A DNA stretch of 64,000 nt from Rheinheimera lutimaris (GCF_013283795.1 NZ_JABSOD010000013.1:27534-91533), one strand, 5' to 3'. Shown: positions 46,400-56,259, counted from the stretch's first letter. Program-made: numbers and translations. The notes: generated by a model not told the origin, from the sequence alone.

Positions 46400-47254
46400 T
46401 TAAGCCAATAGCGCTTTTTTCATAAAATTTGGCCAGGCAGAAGCGGCTTTATGCACATCGACATTGTAATACTCTGTGCTAAATGGCGCACCGGCGGCAT
46501 CCGCTTCACGAAAGCCGTTAAACGCGGCGCCTTTTCGTGCCAAAGTACAAGTCCACCAACCGGACGGATACACCATTTGCGGGAACAGTAGCGTTTGCAG
46601 GGCATCAAAGCCAGCGTCCAGCATGGCACCGCGCATGTCCTTCAACAATGGCATATGAATAAGCGGTGATTCGCTTTGTTGCACTAAAATACCGCCATGG
46701 CGCAGTGCTTTGCGACAGCTGTCATAAAAAGCACGGTTAAATAAACCTTCGCCCGGGCCAATAGGATCGGTAGAATCAACAATGATAACGTCAACAGACT
46801 CCGGCGCGGCCTCGCGCATAAACTTAATACCGTCGTCAAACTTCAAGGTAGCGCGCGGGTCATTGTTAGACGAACACAACTCCGGAAAGTATTTTTCCGC
46901 CATCCGCGTAACCTGCTCGTCAATATCAATTTGCGTTACGCTTTCTACACCGGGATGTTTTAACACCTCGCGCAGAGTACCGCAGTCGCCGCCACCAATA
47001 ATCACTACATTCTTCGGGTTCGCGTGAGTAAACAGCACCGGATGGCTCAGCATTTCGTGGTACAAAAAGTTGTCGCGGCTGCTCAGCATAATAACGCCGT
47101 CAATCACCATCAGATTACCGAAGTGGGTGGTTTCAAACATTTCTATCTTCTGAAATGGCGACTGCACTTCATCCAGTTTTTTAGTGATAGCCAAACCAAA
47201 GGCGCTGCCGCTGGGAGCGAAAATTTCAGTGAACCAAGTGTTGTCGCCAGACAT
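46400..47254 (-). CDS. speE: Polyamine aminopropyltransferase (spermidine synthase) SpeE
   Basis: 284 residues from ATG 47254, preceded by GAGGG; a start ten codons earlier is less likely. The Rossmann motif VVIIGGGDCGTLREVLKH and VDVIIVDSTDPIGPGEGLF (with the catalytic aspartate) are clear, and HEMLSHPVLF precedes them. It transfers aminopropyl from decarboxylated SAM to putrescine. The cysteine in GGGDCG replaces the usual glycine. It is divergent from speA, with 135 bp between starts. Confidence 0.92.
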   Translation of the reverse strand: MSGDNTWFTEIFAPSGSAFGLAITKKLDEVQSPFQKIEMFETTHFGNLMVIDGVIMLSSRDNFLYHEMLSHPVLFTHANPKNVVIIGGGDCGTLREVLKHPGVESVTQIDIDEQVTRMAEKYFPELCSSNNDPRATLKFDDGIKFMREAAPESVDVIIVDSTDPIGPGEGLFNRAFYDSCRKALRHGGILVQQSESPLIHMPLLKDMRGAMLDAGFDALQTLLFPQMVYPSGWWTCTLARKGAAFNGFREADAAGAPFSTEYYNVDVHKAASAWPNFMKKALLA

Positions 47255-47389
47255 AGTATTACCCTCAAAACAAATTAGCCGCATATTTTGCCCTCTTGCG
47301 CCGCCAAGGACAAATATTTCGACGGTTTTTGCTGCAGCTTTACTGCATTGGCTTTAAACTATGCACATCTTAATTTTAAAGGAACGACA

Positions 47390-49276
47390 ATGGCCGACTG
47401 GGGTACTGAAAAAGCACGCTCTATCTATAACGTAGCAGTTTGGAGTGAGGGATATTTTGATGTTAATACTGACGGTGATCTGGTTGCTTATCCGGACCAG
47501 GACCACAGTAAACAAGGCATCCGCTTTCCTGAGCTTACGGCACGTTTTAAAGAGGAGGGCTTAACCCTGCCTGTGCTGGTACGCTTTACTGATATTCTGC
47601 AGCACCGCGTTGATACGCTGATCAAATCGTTCCAGCGAGCCAAAGCAGAAAAAGACTATCAGGGCCAGTACACTGCGGTTTATCCGATTAAAGTAAACCA
47701 GCAGTTTTCGGTGGTAAAACGTCTGATCAGCCACGATAGCGGCAAAGTAGGCCTGGAAGCCGGCAGTAAGCCGGAGCTGATGGCGATTTTGGGTGTAACC
47801 GATCAGCCACTGCAAATTGTCTGTAACGGCTACAAAGACAGCGAGTTTTTGCGCCTGGCGACTATTGGCCAGATGATGGGCCATACAGTGTATGTGGTCG
47901 TCGAGAAGCTGTCTGAACTGAAAACGCTGTTACGCGAAATCGACAACTTAGGTGCTGCACCGCGGATTGGTATCCGCATTCGCTTAAACTCTGTCGGCAA
48001 AGGTAAATGGCAGAACACCGGCGGTGAGAAAGGCAAGTTTGGCTTAACCGCTACTCAGGTATTGCAGGCCATTGATATTTTGCGCGATGCCGGCAAACTG
48101 GATTTACTGCAGTTGGTACATTTTCATATCGGCTCGCAAATTGCCAATATCCGCGATATTCACAATGCTATTCGTGAGTGTGCCCGCCACTATGCCGAGT
48201 TACGCACCTTAGGCGTGCCCATTACTACTGTTGATGTCGGCGGCGGCCTGGGTGTGGATTATGAAGGTTCGAAATCCCGTTCGGCCTGCTCGATGAACTA
48301 CACCATGTACGAGTATGCCCGTAATGTGGTTAATGGTTTAAAAGAGGTGTGCGACGAGTACGACTTACCGCACCCGAACATTATTACCGAGTCCGGCCGC
48401 GCCATGACAGCACACCACGCGGTGCTGGTAACCGATGCGATTGATATTGAGCGCGCACCCGGTCTGGTTAATCTGCCGGAACCCGGCGAAGACTCACCAA
48501 CGGTTATTCATGGCTTATGGGAAGCGTATCAAAACGTGACACCCCGCACTGCCATTGAAGCCTACCACGATGCCGTGCACTATTTTACTGATGCTCATGC
48601 CCAATATGTGCATGGCTTGCTGACATTAAAAGACTGGTCATTACTGGAGCAAATTTACTTTGCCACCATCAACCGGGTAAAAGCCAATCTGGATATGACA
48701 GCGCGCTCACACCGTGCCATTCATGATGAATTGAACGAGAAGTTGGCCGATAAACTATTTGTTAATTTTTCCTTGTTCCAATCAATGCCGGATGCCTGGG
48801 GTATTGACCAGCTATTCCCGGTGATGCCACTGGAGCGCATGAATGAGCCACTGAACCATCGCGCGATTATTCAGGATATTACCTGTGATTCTGATGGTCA
48901 GTTAAAAAGCTATGCCGATGGCAATGGTATTGAATCCAGCTTACCACTGCCGCTGTACAAAGAAGACGAACAATACCTGCTGGGTATGTTTATGGTGGGC
49001 GCCTATCAGGAAATTTTAGGTGACTTGCACAACCTGTTTGGCGATACCGACTCGGTGCATGTTGAACTAACCGAAGACGGTAGCTACAAACTCACCAATA
49101 TTATTAAAGGTGACACGGTAGCGGACGTGCTGCGCTATGTGCAGTTTGACGCGAAAAAACTGATTGCATCCTACACCAGACAGTTAGCTAAGCTGGAGAT
49201 GACTGACAGCAACAAGGACGACATGCTGGATGAACTGAAAGCCGGCGTTTATGGTTACACCTATTTTGAAGATTAA
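47390..49276 (+). CDS. speA: Biosynthetic arginine decarboxylase SpeA
   Basis: 628 residues from ATG 47390 with AAAGGA upstream; longer in-frame starts lack a site. The PLP lysine is K101 in AVYPIKVNQQ, and the conserved VGLEAGSKPELM, DVGGGLGVDYEGS and TESGRAMTAHHAV motifs follow. It converts arginine to agmatine, the first step toward putrescine. A ureohydrolase (speB) is not adjacent. Divergent pairing with speE suggests shared control of polyamine synthesis. Confidence 0.94.
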   Translation: MADWGTEKARSIYNVAVWSEGYFDVNTDGDLVAYPDQDHSKQGIRFPELTARFKEEGLTLPVLVRFTDILQHRVDTLIKSFQRAKAEKDYQGQYTAVYPIKVNQQFSVVKRLISHDSGKVGLEAGSKPELMAILGVTDQPLQIVCNGYKDSEFLRLATIGQMMGHTVYVVVEKLSELKTLLREIDNLGAAPRIGIRIRLNSVGKGKWQNTGGEKGKFGLTATQVLQAIDILRDAGKLDLLQLVHFHIGSQIANIRDIHNAIRECARHYAELRTLGVPITTVDVGGGLGVDYEGSKSRSACSMNYTMYEYARNVVNGLKEVCDEYDLPHPNIITESGRAMTAHHAVLVTDAIDIERAPGLVNLPEPGEDSPTVIHGLWEAYQNVTPRTAIEAYHDAVHYFTDAHAQYVHGLLTLKDWSLLEQIYFATINRVKANLDMTARSHRAIHDELNEKLADKLFVNFSLFQSMPDAWGIDQLFPVMPLERMNEPLNHRAIIQDITCDSDGQLKSYADGNGIESSLPLPLYKEDEQYLLGMFMVGAYQEILGDLHNLFGDTDSVHVELTEDGSYKLTNIIKGDTVADVLRYVQFDAKKLIASYTRQLAKLEMTDSNKDDMLDELKAGVYGYTYFED

Positions 49277-49303
49277 GGTAAACTGGTAGCTGATCGGATG
49301 TGT

Positions 49304-49335
49304 TAACAGCAGGCTCGCCTGCTGTTATTATTTTT
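49304..49335 (+). terminator. Rho-independent terminator of speA
   Basis: An 11-bp stem (TAACAGCAGGC at 49304-49314 with its complement at 49317-49327) has a TC loop and is followed by TTATTTTT. It lies 28 bases after the stop. Confidence 0.9.
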
Positions 49336-49378
49336 GCCGGCATCTAACAACACCGGTAACAGATATCAGGTACTACTT

Positions 49379-50272
49379 ATGTTGCATTTTCTACCGCGCC
49401 CGTTTATCGGTGCAATCTCACTGCTGCTATACATCGTTAATACGCTGTTCTGGTTTGTGCCGATAATGCTGTTAGCTATTTTGAAGCTGCCACCTGTTAC
49501 GCGCTGGCAAAGCTGGATGACTTATTTACTGGATGCCTGTGCTGTGTCCTGGATCAGCGTTAATAACTTTACTGCCCGCTTATTTACCCGCATCCGCTGG
49601 CATGTCGCAGGGTTAGAAAAACTATCACGCAAAGACTGGTATCTGGTGCTGGCTAATCATCAATCCTGGGCAGATATTCTGGTGCTGCAAAAGGTGTTTA
49701 ACCGCCAAATTCCGTTTATTAAGTTTTTCCTGAAAAAAGAGCTGTTGTACGTACCGATAATCGGCCTGTGCTGGTGGGCGCTGGATTTTCCTTTTATGAA
49801 GCGTTACAGCAAAGCCTTCTTACAACGCAACCCGCATTTGCAAGGCAAAGACATCGAAACCACCCGTAAAGCCTGCCGTAAATTCCGTTTTAAACCGGCT
49901 GCTATCATGAATTTTGTTGAAGGCACCCGCCTTACACCGGCGAAGCACGCTATGCAGCAATCGCCATATCAAAACCTGCTGAAGCCCAAAGCCGGTGGTG
50001 CCGCTTTTGTACTGGGCGCCATGGGCGAACAACTGCATAAAATTCTGGATGTTACTATTCACTACCCCCAGGGCATTCCCAGTTTTTGGGATTATATCTC
50101 CGGTAAAGTTCGTGATATAACAGTACAAATTAACGTGTTGCCGATCACGCCGGAACTGGTGGGCGACTACAACGATGTACACTACCGCGAACGGTTCCAA
50201 CAATGGATAAACCAGTTGTGGCAGCAGAAAGATCAGCAACTGACCGCGCTGAAAAACGGAGTTAAACCGTAA
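49379..50272 (+). CDS. YihG-like 1-acyl-glycerol-3-phosphate acyltransferase, first paralogue
   Basis: 297 residues from ATG 49379; an earlier TTG at 49334 lies within the speA terminator. One or two membrane helices occupy about 8-38. The PlsC motif NHQSWAD is at 93-99 and NFVEGTR near 180-186, with the YihG-type CWWALDFPFMKRYS between. It should acylate lysophosphatidic acid or a related lipid at the inner membrane. The next gene is a close paralogue starting at the last base of the stop codon. Confidence 0.88.
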   Translation: MLHFLPRPFIGAISLLLYIVNTLFWFVPIMLLAILKLPPVTRWQSWMTYLLDACAVSWISVNNFTARLFTRIRWHVAGLEKLSRKDWYLVLANHQSWADILVLQKVFNRQIPFIKFFLKKELLYVPIIGLCWWALDFPFMKRYSKAFLQRNPHLQGKDIETTRKACRKFRFKPAAIMNFVEGTRLTPAKHAMQQSPYQNLLKPKAGGAAFVLGAMGEQLHKILDVTIHYPQGIPSFWDYISGKVRDITVQINVLPITPELVGDYNDVHYRERFQQWINQLWQQKDQQLTALKNGVKP

Positions 50273-51201
50273 TGTTAAGTTTTTTACCGGGCTGGCTGCT
50301 ATTGCCATTCAGCTTTAGTTTGTTTGCATTAAATTTGGCACTGTGGGGTCTGTTAGTAACCCCGCTGGGGCTACTGAAACTACTGCTACCGTTTCGCGGC
50401 GCCCACCGCATGCTGGCCTTTGCCGGTAAAGGCTGTTATCGCGGCTGGACCAGCGTCAACACCGCGCTGATTAATCTGTTTAACCAGGCCGACTGGCAAA
50501 TCAGCGGCGCACAAACGCTGGACAAAGCCAGCTGGTACCTGTTGATTTCGAACCATAAAAGCTGGTTGGACATTCCGGTTGTCAGCACAGTAGCGCACAG
50601 CCGCATCCCCGAGCCAAAATTTTTCTTAAAAGACGAGCTGAAATGGCTGCCATTTTTAGGCACCGGCTGCTGGGCGTTGGATATGCCGTTTATGAAACGC
50701 TACAGCGCAGCACAGCTGGCAAAAAAGCCGGAACTAAAAGGCCAAGACATAGAAACAACACGTGCGTCGTGCCAGAAATTTAAAACAGTACCTACCACTA
50801 TCATCAATTTTGTTGAGGGCACCCGCTTTACTGAAAGCAAAAAGGCCGACAAATGCAGCCCGTTTCAATACTTGTTGCCGCCCAAAGCCGGCGGCATTGC
50901 CTTTACCCTTGCCAGTATGGGCGAGCAGTTTAACGCCATTTTAGACTTTACCCTGTTGTATCCGGACAACCCGAATCACGTCGCATTAGACATGTTAATG
51001 GGCAGGTTAAAACGCATAGTGGTGCAGGTTGAAGTGCTGCCGGTAGATCAGCAGGTAGTTGGCGATTACTTTAATGATGCACAGTTTCGTGAACGCTTTC
51101 AGTTATGGTTGAACCAACGCTGGCTGCAAAAAGACCAGTTGATGCAACACTATCATCAAACTGACAATCTCAACCGCAGTGCGGAGCAATTGCCATGCTG
51201 A
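50272..51201 (+). CDS. YihG-like 1-acyl-glycerol-3-phosphate acyltransferase, second paralogue
   Basis: 309 residues. It has the same layout as the preceding gene: N-terminal membrane helices, NHKSWLD at 94-100, CWALDMPFMKRYS and NFVEGTRFTE. Start and previous stop share one base (TAATG). The two proteins are similar throughout but clearly diverged, so this is an old tandem duplication. They may differ in acyl-chain preference. Its end overlaps the channel gene by seven bases. Confidence 0.88.
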   Translation: MLSFLPGWLLLPFSFSLFALNLALWGLLVTPLGLLKLLLPFRGAHRMLAFAGKGCYRGWTSVNTALINLFNQADWQISGAQTLDKASWYLLISNHKSWLDIPVVSTVAHSRIPEPKFFLKDELKWLPFLGTGCWALDMPFMKRYSAAQLAKKPELKGQDIETTRASCQKFKTVPTTIINFVEGTRFTESKKADKCSPFQYLLPPKAGGIAFTLASMGEQFNAILDFTLLYPDNPNHVALDMLMGRLKRIVVQVEVLPVDQQVVGDYFNDAQFRERFQLWLNQRWLQKDQLMQHYHQTDNLNRSAEQLPC

Positions 51202-52409
51202 CAGACGCCCTCACACACTTAGCCGATGCGCTGCAATTGCCGCCCCCCTGGCATCCGGCATTTCTGCTGGGCTGTAATATGTTAATAGCAATATTGATAG
51301 TGACAGTATGTTTTTTGCTCAGCCGCGCCTGGATGAAACCAGGCCTGGCGCAACTGCTCGATAAGCTGGATGGCCGGCTAACTGATGAAACTGCGCGCGA
51401 ACGGCGTAAACTGGCCAGCCATCTGGCGCACCTGCTGCCGGCGCTGGTGCTGCAAGCCATTTCCCCCTTACTATTTAATCAGTCAGAACATTTAACCGCT
51501 ATACTTGGCGTTGCCGTTTGGCTGTATCTGTATGTGTTTATCGGCCTGGCGTTGGCGGCCGCTATTACATTGGTGGCAAAAAGCTATGCCCATCTGGTGC
51601 CTAACCCGACCATTCCGTATCAGGGCATTTCACAGTTGCTGAAGCTACTGACTTTTATTGTGTTCAGTATTCTGATTGTCAGTACAGCGCTGGATAAATC
51701 CCCCACCTTGTTGTTAAGTGGCCTTGGCGCGTTAACTGCCGTACTGTTATTGGTGTTTAAAGACGCCATTCTCGGCTTTGTTGCCAGTATTCAGATCGCG
51801 GTAAATAATATGGTGAATGTCGGCGACTGGATCGAAATGCCCAAATATGGCGCTGACGGTGACGTAGTTGAAATTGCCCTGACCACTGTAAAAGTGCGCA
51901 ACTGGGACAATACTATTACCACTATCCCAACTTATGCATTAATTTCTGACTCGTTTAAAAACTGGCGTGGTATGCAGCAATCCGGTGGCCGGCGGATTAA
52001 ACGGGCAATCAATATTGATATTGGTACTATCCGTTTTATAAAAGCAGACGAACTGGAACAACTACAAAAAAGGCAACGCCTGCAAACCTTCTTCCAGCAG
52101 CAGGACGTGCTTGATTTGCTGGCAAGTGAGGACGTTACCAACATTGCGCTATTTCGATTTTACGTACAATGGCTGCTACGCCACCACGAAAAAATTAACC
52201 AACAGATGACTCTGATGGTGCGCCAACTACAACCGACCGAGGTAGGCTTGCCGGTGGAGATATACTGTTTTAGTGCAGATAAAAATTGGCTGAATTACGA
52301 AGCCATTCAGGCGGATATCTTTGACAAGCTGTTTGCCATTCTGCCGGTATTTGATTTGGCCGCGTTTCAGCGTATCAGTTCTCGTCAGGAATTACCGGCC
52401 AAACACTAA
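51195..52409 (+). CDS. Mechanosensitive channel, YbdG/MscS family
   Basis: 404 residues. Four to five membrane helices occupy 25-195, ending in the pore helix (LSGLGALTAVLLLVFKDAI). The MscS beta domain follows (VGDWIEMPKYGADGDVVEIA), then a cytoplasmic C-terminal domain. The GADGDV sequence and length match YbdG-type miniconductance channels. It overlaps the second acyltransferase and is third in that unit, joining membrane-lipid synthesis to tension sensing. It converges on the methyltransferase gene with a 4-nt overlap. Confidence 0.87.
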   Translation: MLTDALTHLADALQLPPPWHPAFLLGCNMLIAILIVTVCFLLSRAWMKPGLAQLLDKLDGRLTDETARERRKLASHLAHLLPALVLQAISPLLFNQSEHLTAILGVAVWLYLYVFIGLALAAAITLVAKSYAHLVPNPTIPYQGISQLLKLLTFIVFSILIVSTALDKSPTLLLSGLGALTAVLLLVFKDAILGFVASIQIAVNNMVNVGDWIEMPKYGADGDVVEIALTTVKVRNWDNTITTIPTYALISDSFKNWRGMQQSGGRRIKRAINIDIGTIRFIKADELEQLQKRQRLQTFFQQQDVLDLLASEDVTNIALFRFYVQWLLRHHEKINQQMTLMVRQLQPTEVGLPVEIYCFSADKNWLNYEAIQADIFDKLFAILPVFDLAAFQRISSRQELPAKH

Positions 52410-53593
52410 AGTGGTTTTAACGCCCGTAACAACAAGTTGCGTGGCGTTATCTTATAATCGCACAAGGTGTGGATACCCACCTGATAACCGTGCTGCTGTA
52501 AATATAACGCCTTATCCAATGCTAACCATAATTCCAACGGCCGGCGGAACAAATGCCGCACCAGTTCGATACGCTGCACCAGCAGTGCACGTTGCTCCGC
52601 TAACTGCAGATAGTGGGCAAAGTCTGGCTGCACCGGCAAAGTAAGCTCGTGTTGTGCTGCCGCCCAATGGGCAAAATCAGCAAAGTCGCCGCTAAACCAG
52701 TGCTTGGCTACCGAGGCCAGCGGCCGGTAATGCCGTTGTGCACTGAGCTCAGCGCGCAGTTCATCATAAGCCAGGCGCCATAACACCTCTGTATTGCGCA
52801 GCTTCTCGATGCGCTCACCGGCGGTAACCTGGCCCTGCACCACCAATTTTAAATCGTCTTTGGTTAATAACAGGTCGTGCGCTGCCCCCGGGGCTGATAG
52901 CGGTTGATAGCGCGACTGCGGGATCAGATGATAACAACAGGGCACCAGTTGTAATTGCCGGCAACCGGCCTGCACTGCTTGCTGCAACATAGTAATATGC
53001 AACTGGCCACAAGCGTGCAACGCCACTATATGTTGCTCTGCTTGCAATATAGCGCTTAGCGGCGCGGCCAAAACATCGGCACAGACAAACTGCTGCGCTA
53101 CGTTATATTTTTTGGCCAATTCAGCACCGTCGTCGCATAATTTTTGCTGCCATTCTACACTGGTCACCGGCACAGCAAAGCGGTGTGCCAGAATGCGACC
53201 GAGATGGCCTTTACCGGCACACCATTCCAGCACCGGTAAGCCGCTGCCAGGCCACTGCCGGCACAAGGCATCAATTTGCTGCAATTTACGCCCGCCAATA
53301 CCGTTTTCCAACCAAAACGGTAATGCTGCTACCGCCTTGCTATCCGGCAGTGTTGCAACATCCGGTAACGTAAATAACTCAGGGAAAAAGGCGGAGAAGT
53401 ACTGCTGTTGCAGTGTGCTGCTAAGCTCAAGCTGTTTTATCTGCTGCTCATCCAACGCCAACAGGCATTGCTGCAGCGCCTCGTTCGGCCAGGGCAAGCT
53501 GGCGCAACTAAAGGGCAACAGTTGCCAGTACTGCCGATAGTGCTGCAGCACCGTGCTAAGTTGCTCAAACTGCTGCTGTAACATGGTACTCAC
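52406..53593 (-). CDS. SAM-dependent methyltransferase, GSTCD-like
   Basis: 395 residues. The central SAM-binding region runs from VLEWCAGKGHLGRILAHRF (about 134-152) to HIVALHACGQL (about 200-210) and QLVPCCYHLIP. The LHACG and PCCY signatures are typical of the Methyltransf_32 group related to GSTCD and to tRNA methyltransferase Trm13. The substrate is unknown; RNA is possible. N- and C-terminal extensions are glutamine-rich and helical. Confidence 0.75.
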   Translation of the reverse strand: MSTMLQQQFEQLSTVLQHYRQYWQLLPFSCASLPWPNEALQQCLLALDEQQIKQLELSSTLQQQYFSAFFPELFTLPDVATLPDSKAVAALPFWLENGIGGRKLQQIDALCRQWPGSGLPVLEWCAGKGHLGRILAHRFAVPVTSVEWQQKLCDDGAELAKKYNVAQQFVCADVLAAPLSAILQAEQHIVALHACGQLHITMLQQAVQAGCRQLQLVPCCYHLIPQSRYQPLSAPGAAHDLLLTKDDLKLVVQGQVTAGERIEKLRNTEVLWRLAYDELRAELSAQRHYRPLASVAKHWFSGDFADFAHWAAAQHELTLPVQPDFAHYLQLAEQRALLVQRIELVRHLFRRPLELWLALDKALYLQQHGYQVGIHTLCDYKITPRNLLLRALKPL

Positions 53594-53667
53594 AAATATC
53601 TGTCCGCCGTTTTGCCACTCTTGCGCTTGTGCTTTATAGTAAGGCTGTCGCTTAATTTAAGGCCGCT

Positions 53668-55020
53668 ATGATAATTCAACGCGTCAGCAGTACCAGCAAT
53701 TTTATTACCTGGCTTGGTAGCGCTTTGCTATTGGCTCTGTTTAGCTGGTTAGCCTGGCGTGGTTACCAACTTAATCCGTCTGCCGATGTGCTGCAACGAT
53801 GGGCCCTGGCCTTTCTGGTCAGCGAGTTGCTGTTGCTGCTCCTGTTATCGGATATGCAGAGAATAACCCGTAGACTAATGCGCGAATTGCAACAAAAGCA
53901 AAATGCCACCTTTAGCGAAGAGCGTAAAGCATCAGAGTTACTGGCAAAAATAGCCAGCCAACTGCCGGGCATGGTATTCCAATTCAAACTGACACCGGAT
54001 GGTACTGCCTGCTTTCCGTATTGTAGTGAAGGTATTCGTGATATCTATCATCTGACACCGGAGCAGGTAAAGTACAATGCAGAACCGGTGTTTGCCCTGA
54101 TCCACCCCGACGATTTACCACTGGTACAGGACAGTATCCGCTTGTCTGCTCAGCAACTGACACTGTGGAAGTTGGATTACCGTGTGCGCTATAGCGACGG
54201 CGAAATTATCTGGGTAACCGGCCGCTCGGTGCCGGAATTGCAAGATGATGGCAGCGTACTGTGGCATGGTTTTATTAACGATATTACTGAGCGTAAGAAA
54301 ATTGAACGCTTAAAACACGAATTTGTGTCAACGGTTAGCCATGAACTGCGCACGCCGCTAACCGCTATCAGCGGTGCCATAGGTTTGTTGCATGGCGAAG
54401 TGTTCGGTGCGCTACCCGCGCAAGCGGCACAGATGACCGCTGTGGCTCAGGCCAATGTGCTGAAGCTGCAGCTACTGATTAATGACCTGCTGGATATGGA
54501 TAAGCTGATTGCCGGCAAAATGCAATTTGATATTCAGCCACAACCCTTGCTGCCGGTGATTGAAAAGTCTCTACGTGACAATCAAAGCTACGCGCAACAA
54601 TATCAGGTGAGCTATCAGCTGCAAGTTGACGACACGGAGTTGTGGGTTAGCATCGACAGCTTACGGCTGCAACAAGTCATGGCAAACCTGCTGTCCAATG
54701 CCGCCAAGTTCTCACCACCCGGTGCAACAGTTACTGTTGATGTGCAGCACCTGGGCCGGCACGCTGTAGTGCGGGTTATTGATCAGGGCCCGGGTATCAG
54801 CGAAGAATTTAAACCTTATATTTTTGACAAATTTTCCCAGGCCGACAGCTCAGATATTAAAAGCAAAAGCGGTACCGGATTAGGGCTGGCTATCAGCAAA
54901 CAATTGATGACCCGCATGCAGGGCGAAATCGGTTTTCACTCAGAGCCGGGCAAAGGCGCTGAGTTCTATTTATTGCTGCCTCTGCTAAGCACTGCAGATG
55001 ACACGGAGCCAACGCCATGA
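53668..55020 (+). CDS. PAS-domain sensor histidine kinase
   Basis: 450 residues. Two membrane helices lie at 12-32 and 42-62, with almost no periplasmic loop. A PAS domain occupies about 90-210. HisKA has His225 in STVSHELRTPLTA. HATPase_c shows the N box (VMANLLSNAAKF), G1 (DQGPGIS) and G2 (GTGLGLAI). Sensing is likely by the PAS domain or within the membrane. The response regulator gene follows with a 4-nt overlap. Confidence 0.9.
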   Translation: MIIQRVSSTSNFITWLGSALLLALFSWLAWRGYQLNPSADVLQRWALAFLVSELLLLLLLSDMQRITRRLMRELQQKQNATFSEERKASELLAKIASQLPGMVFQFKLTPDGTACFPYCSEGIRDIYHLTPEQVKYNAEPVFALIHPDDLPLVQDSIRLSAQQLTLWKLDYRVRYSDGEIIWVTGRSVPELQDDGSVLWHGFINDITERKKIERLKHEFVSTVSHELRTPLTAISGAIGLLHGEVFGALPAQAAQMTAVAQANVLKLQLLINDLLDMDKLIAGKMQFDIQPQPLLPVIEKSLRDNQSYAQQYQVSYQLQVDDTELWVSIDSLRLQQVMANLLSNAAKFSPPGATVTVDVQHLGRHAVVRVIDQGPGISEEFKPYIFDKFSQADSSDIKSKSGTGLGLAISKQLMTRMQGEIGFHSEPGKGAEFYLLLPLLSTADDTEPTP

Positions 55021-55403
55021 TTGAATTACAACGCATTATGCATGTAGAAGACGACCCATCCATTCAACAGGTAGCAAAAATCGCCCTGGAAGCCGTTGGC
55101 GGTTTTACCGTACACACCTGCAGCAGTGGCAAACAAGCGTTGGCTGATTACCCGGATTTTGCGCCACAGCTTATTTTACTTGATGTCATGATGCCGGGTA
55201 TGGACGGCCCTACTACCTTGCAACATCTGCAGCAGCAATACGACCTGACAGCAGTACCGGCGGTGTTTATGACGGCCAAAGTGCAAAGTAACGAAGTCGC
55301 CTCATACAAAGCATTGGGCGCAGTCGATGTCGTGGTAAAACCCTTTGATCCGATGACGCTGTCAGACCAAATCCGCCGGATCTGGTCTGATTTTCAACAG
55401 TAA
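55017..55403 (+). CDS. Single-domain response regulator (CheY-like)
   Basis: 128 residues. A receiver domain only: acidic pair D12/D13, phospho-acceptor D56 in LLDVMMPGMDG, the switch threonine in FMTAKV and the lysine in VVKPF. No DNA-binding or enzymatic output is attached. It must act by protein contact or pass phosphate to another protein. Translationally coupled to the kinase before it. Confidence 0.9.
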   Translation: MIELQRIMHVEDDPSIQQVAKIALEAVGGFTVHTCSSGKQALADYPDFAPQLILLDVMMPGMDGPTTLQHLQQQYDLTAVPAVFMTAKVQSNEVASYKALGAVDVVVKPFDPMTLSDQIRRIWSDFQQ

Positions 55404-55413
55404 AAGGTCGGTA

Positions 55414-56259
55414 TTAATACAGCAAACTGTATAATTTGCGTCGGTACAGGCTGGCGACACTGTCGCCTTTGGGTAACGCAGCCAGAATATCCAGGTACAG
55501 CTTTTTGCTGCTGCCGAAGTTTAAATCCTGCTGCAGTACCGTTAACAGCAAAGCCAACGCTTCTTCGCTGCGCTGTACTGCCTGATATTGCACTGCTAAC
55601 TGCTCCTTTAATTCATGATTATCCGGCGTTGCCGCCAGTGCCGCTTCCAGTGCCTGAATTTCCGGTGTATCTGCCGCTTCTTTTGCCAGCTGTAACTTGG
55701 CCACTACCGCTTTATACAGCGCATCCTGCTCTGCCAGCTTTATTTCGCCAAGCAAGGCTTCAGCCTGAGGTAGCTGGCCTAAACTCACCGCGGCATCAGC
55801 CAGCCACAGCTTAATCTCTGTGCGCTGTGGCGCTAATGCCAGCGCATCTTTTAACAGCGGGTAGGCGCCGGCGTAGTCCTGGCTGCCAAGTAATTGTTCG
55901 GCCTGCGCCAGCAAGTCATCTTCCGGCTTGGGTAAGTATGGTGCCAGCTTGTCACGAATTGCCTGCTCGGTTTCCACTCCGGCAAAACCATCTACCGGCC
56001 GGCCTTGTTTAATCAGCATCACTGTCGGCAACGACTGTACACCAAACTGCATGGCTAAATCCGACTCTTTATCGCAATCTACCCGCGCCAACATCAATTG
56101 CTGCGGATACTGCTGCACTATGCGTTCCAGCAACGGGCTGAGTTGTTTACAGCCTTCACTGCGCGCTGACCAGAACTGAAACAGCACCAGTTTTTGCATA
56201 GAGGCATCAAGCACCTCACGGGCGTTATTCAATGACACATCAACGATAGTTTGTTGCAT
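55414..56259 (-). CDS. cnoX: Chaperedoxin CnoX (YbbN), thioredoxin-TPR protein
   Basis: 281 residues. A thioredoxin fold (1-110) has S34-E-G-C37 at the place of the CxxC motif, close to the SQHC of E. coli YbbN, so it lacks thioredoxin disulfide-reductase chemistry. TPR-like helices (about 115-281) follow. CnoX holds unfolding proteins during oxidative stress and hands them to GroEL. It converges on the response regulator gene with 10 bp between stops. Confidence 0.88.
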   Translation of the reverse strand: MQQTIVDVSLNNAREVLDASMQKLVLFQFWSARSEGCKQLSPLLERIVQQYPQQLMLARVDCDKESDLAMQFGVQSLPTVMLIKQGRPVDGFAGVETEQAIRDKLAPYLPKPEDDLLAQAEQLLGSQDYAGAYPLLKDALALAPQRTEIKLWLADAAVSLGQLPQAEALLGEIKLAEQDALYKAVVAKLQLAKEAADTPEIQALEAALAATPDNHELKEQLAVQYQAVQRSEEALALLLTVLQQDLNFGSSKKLYLDILAALPKGDSVASLYRRKLYSLLY

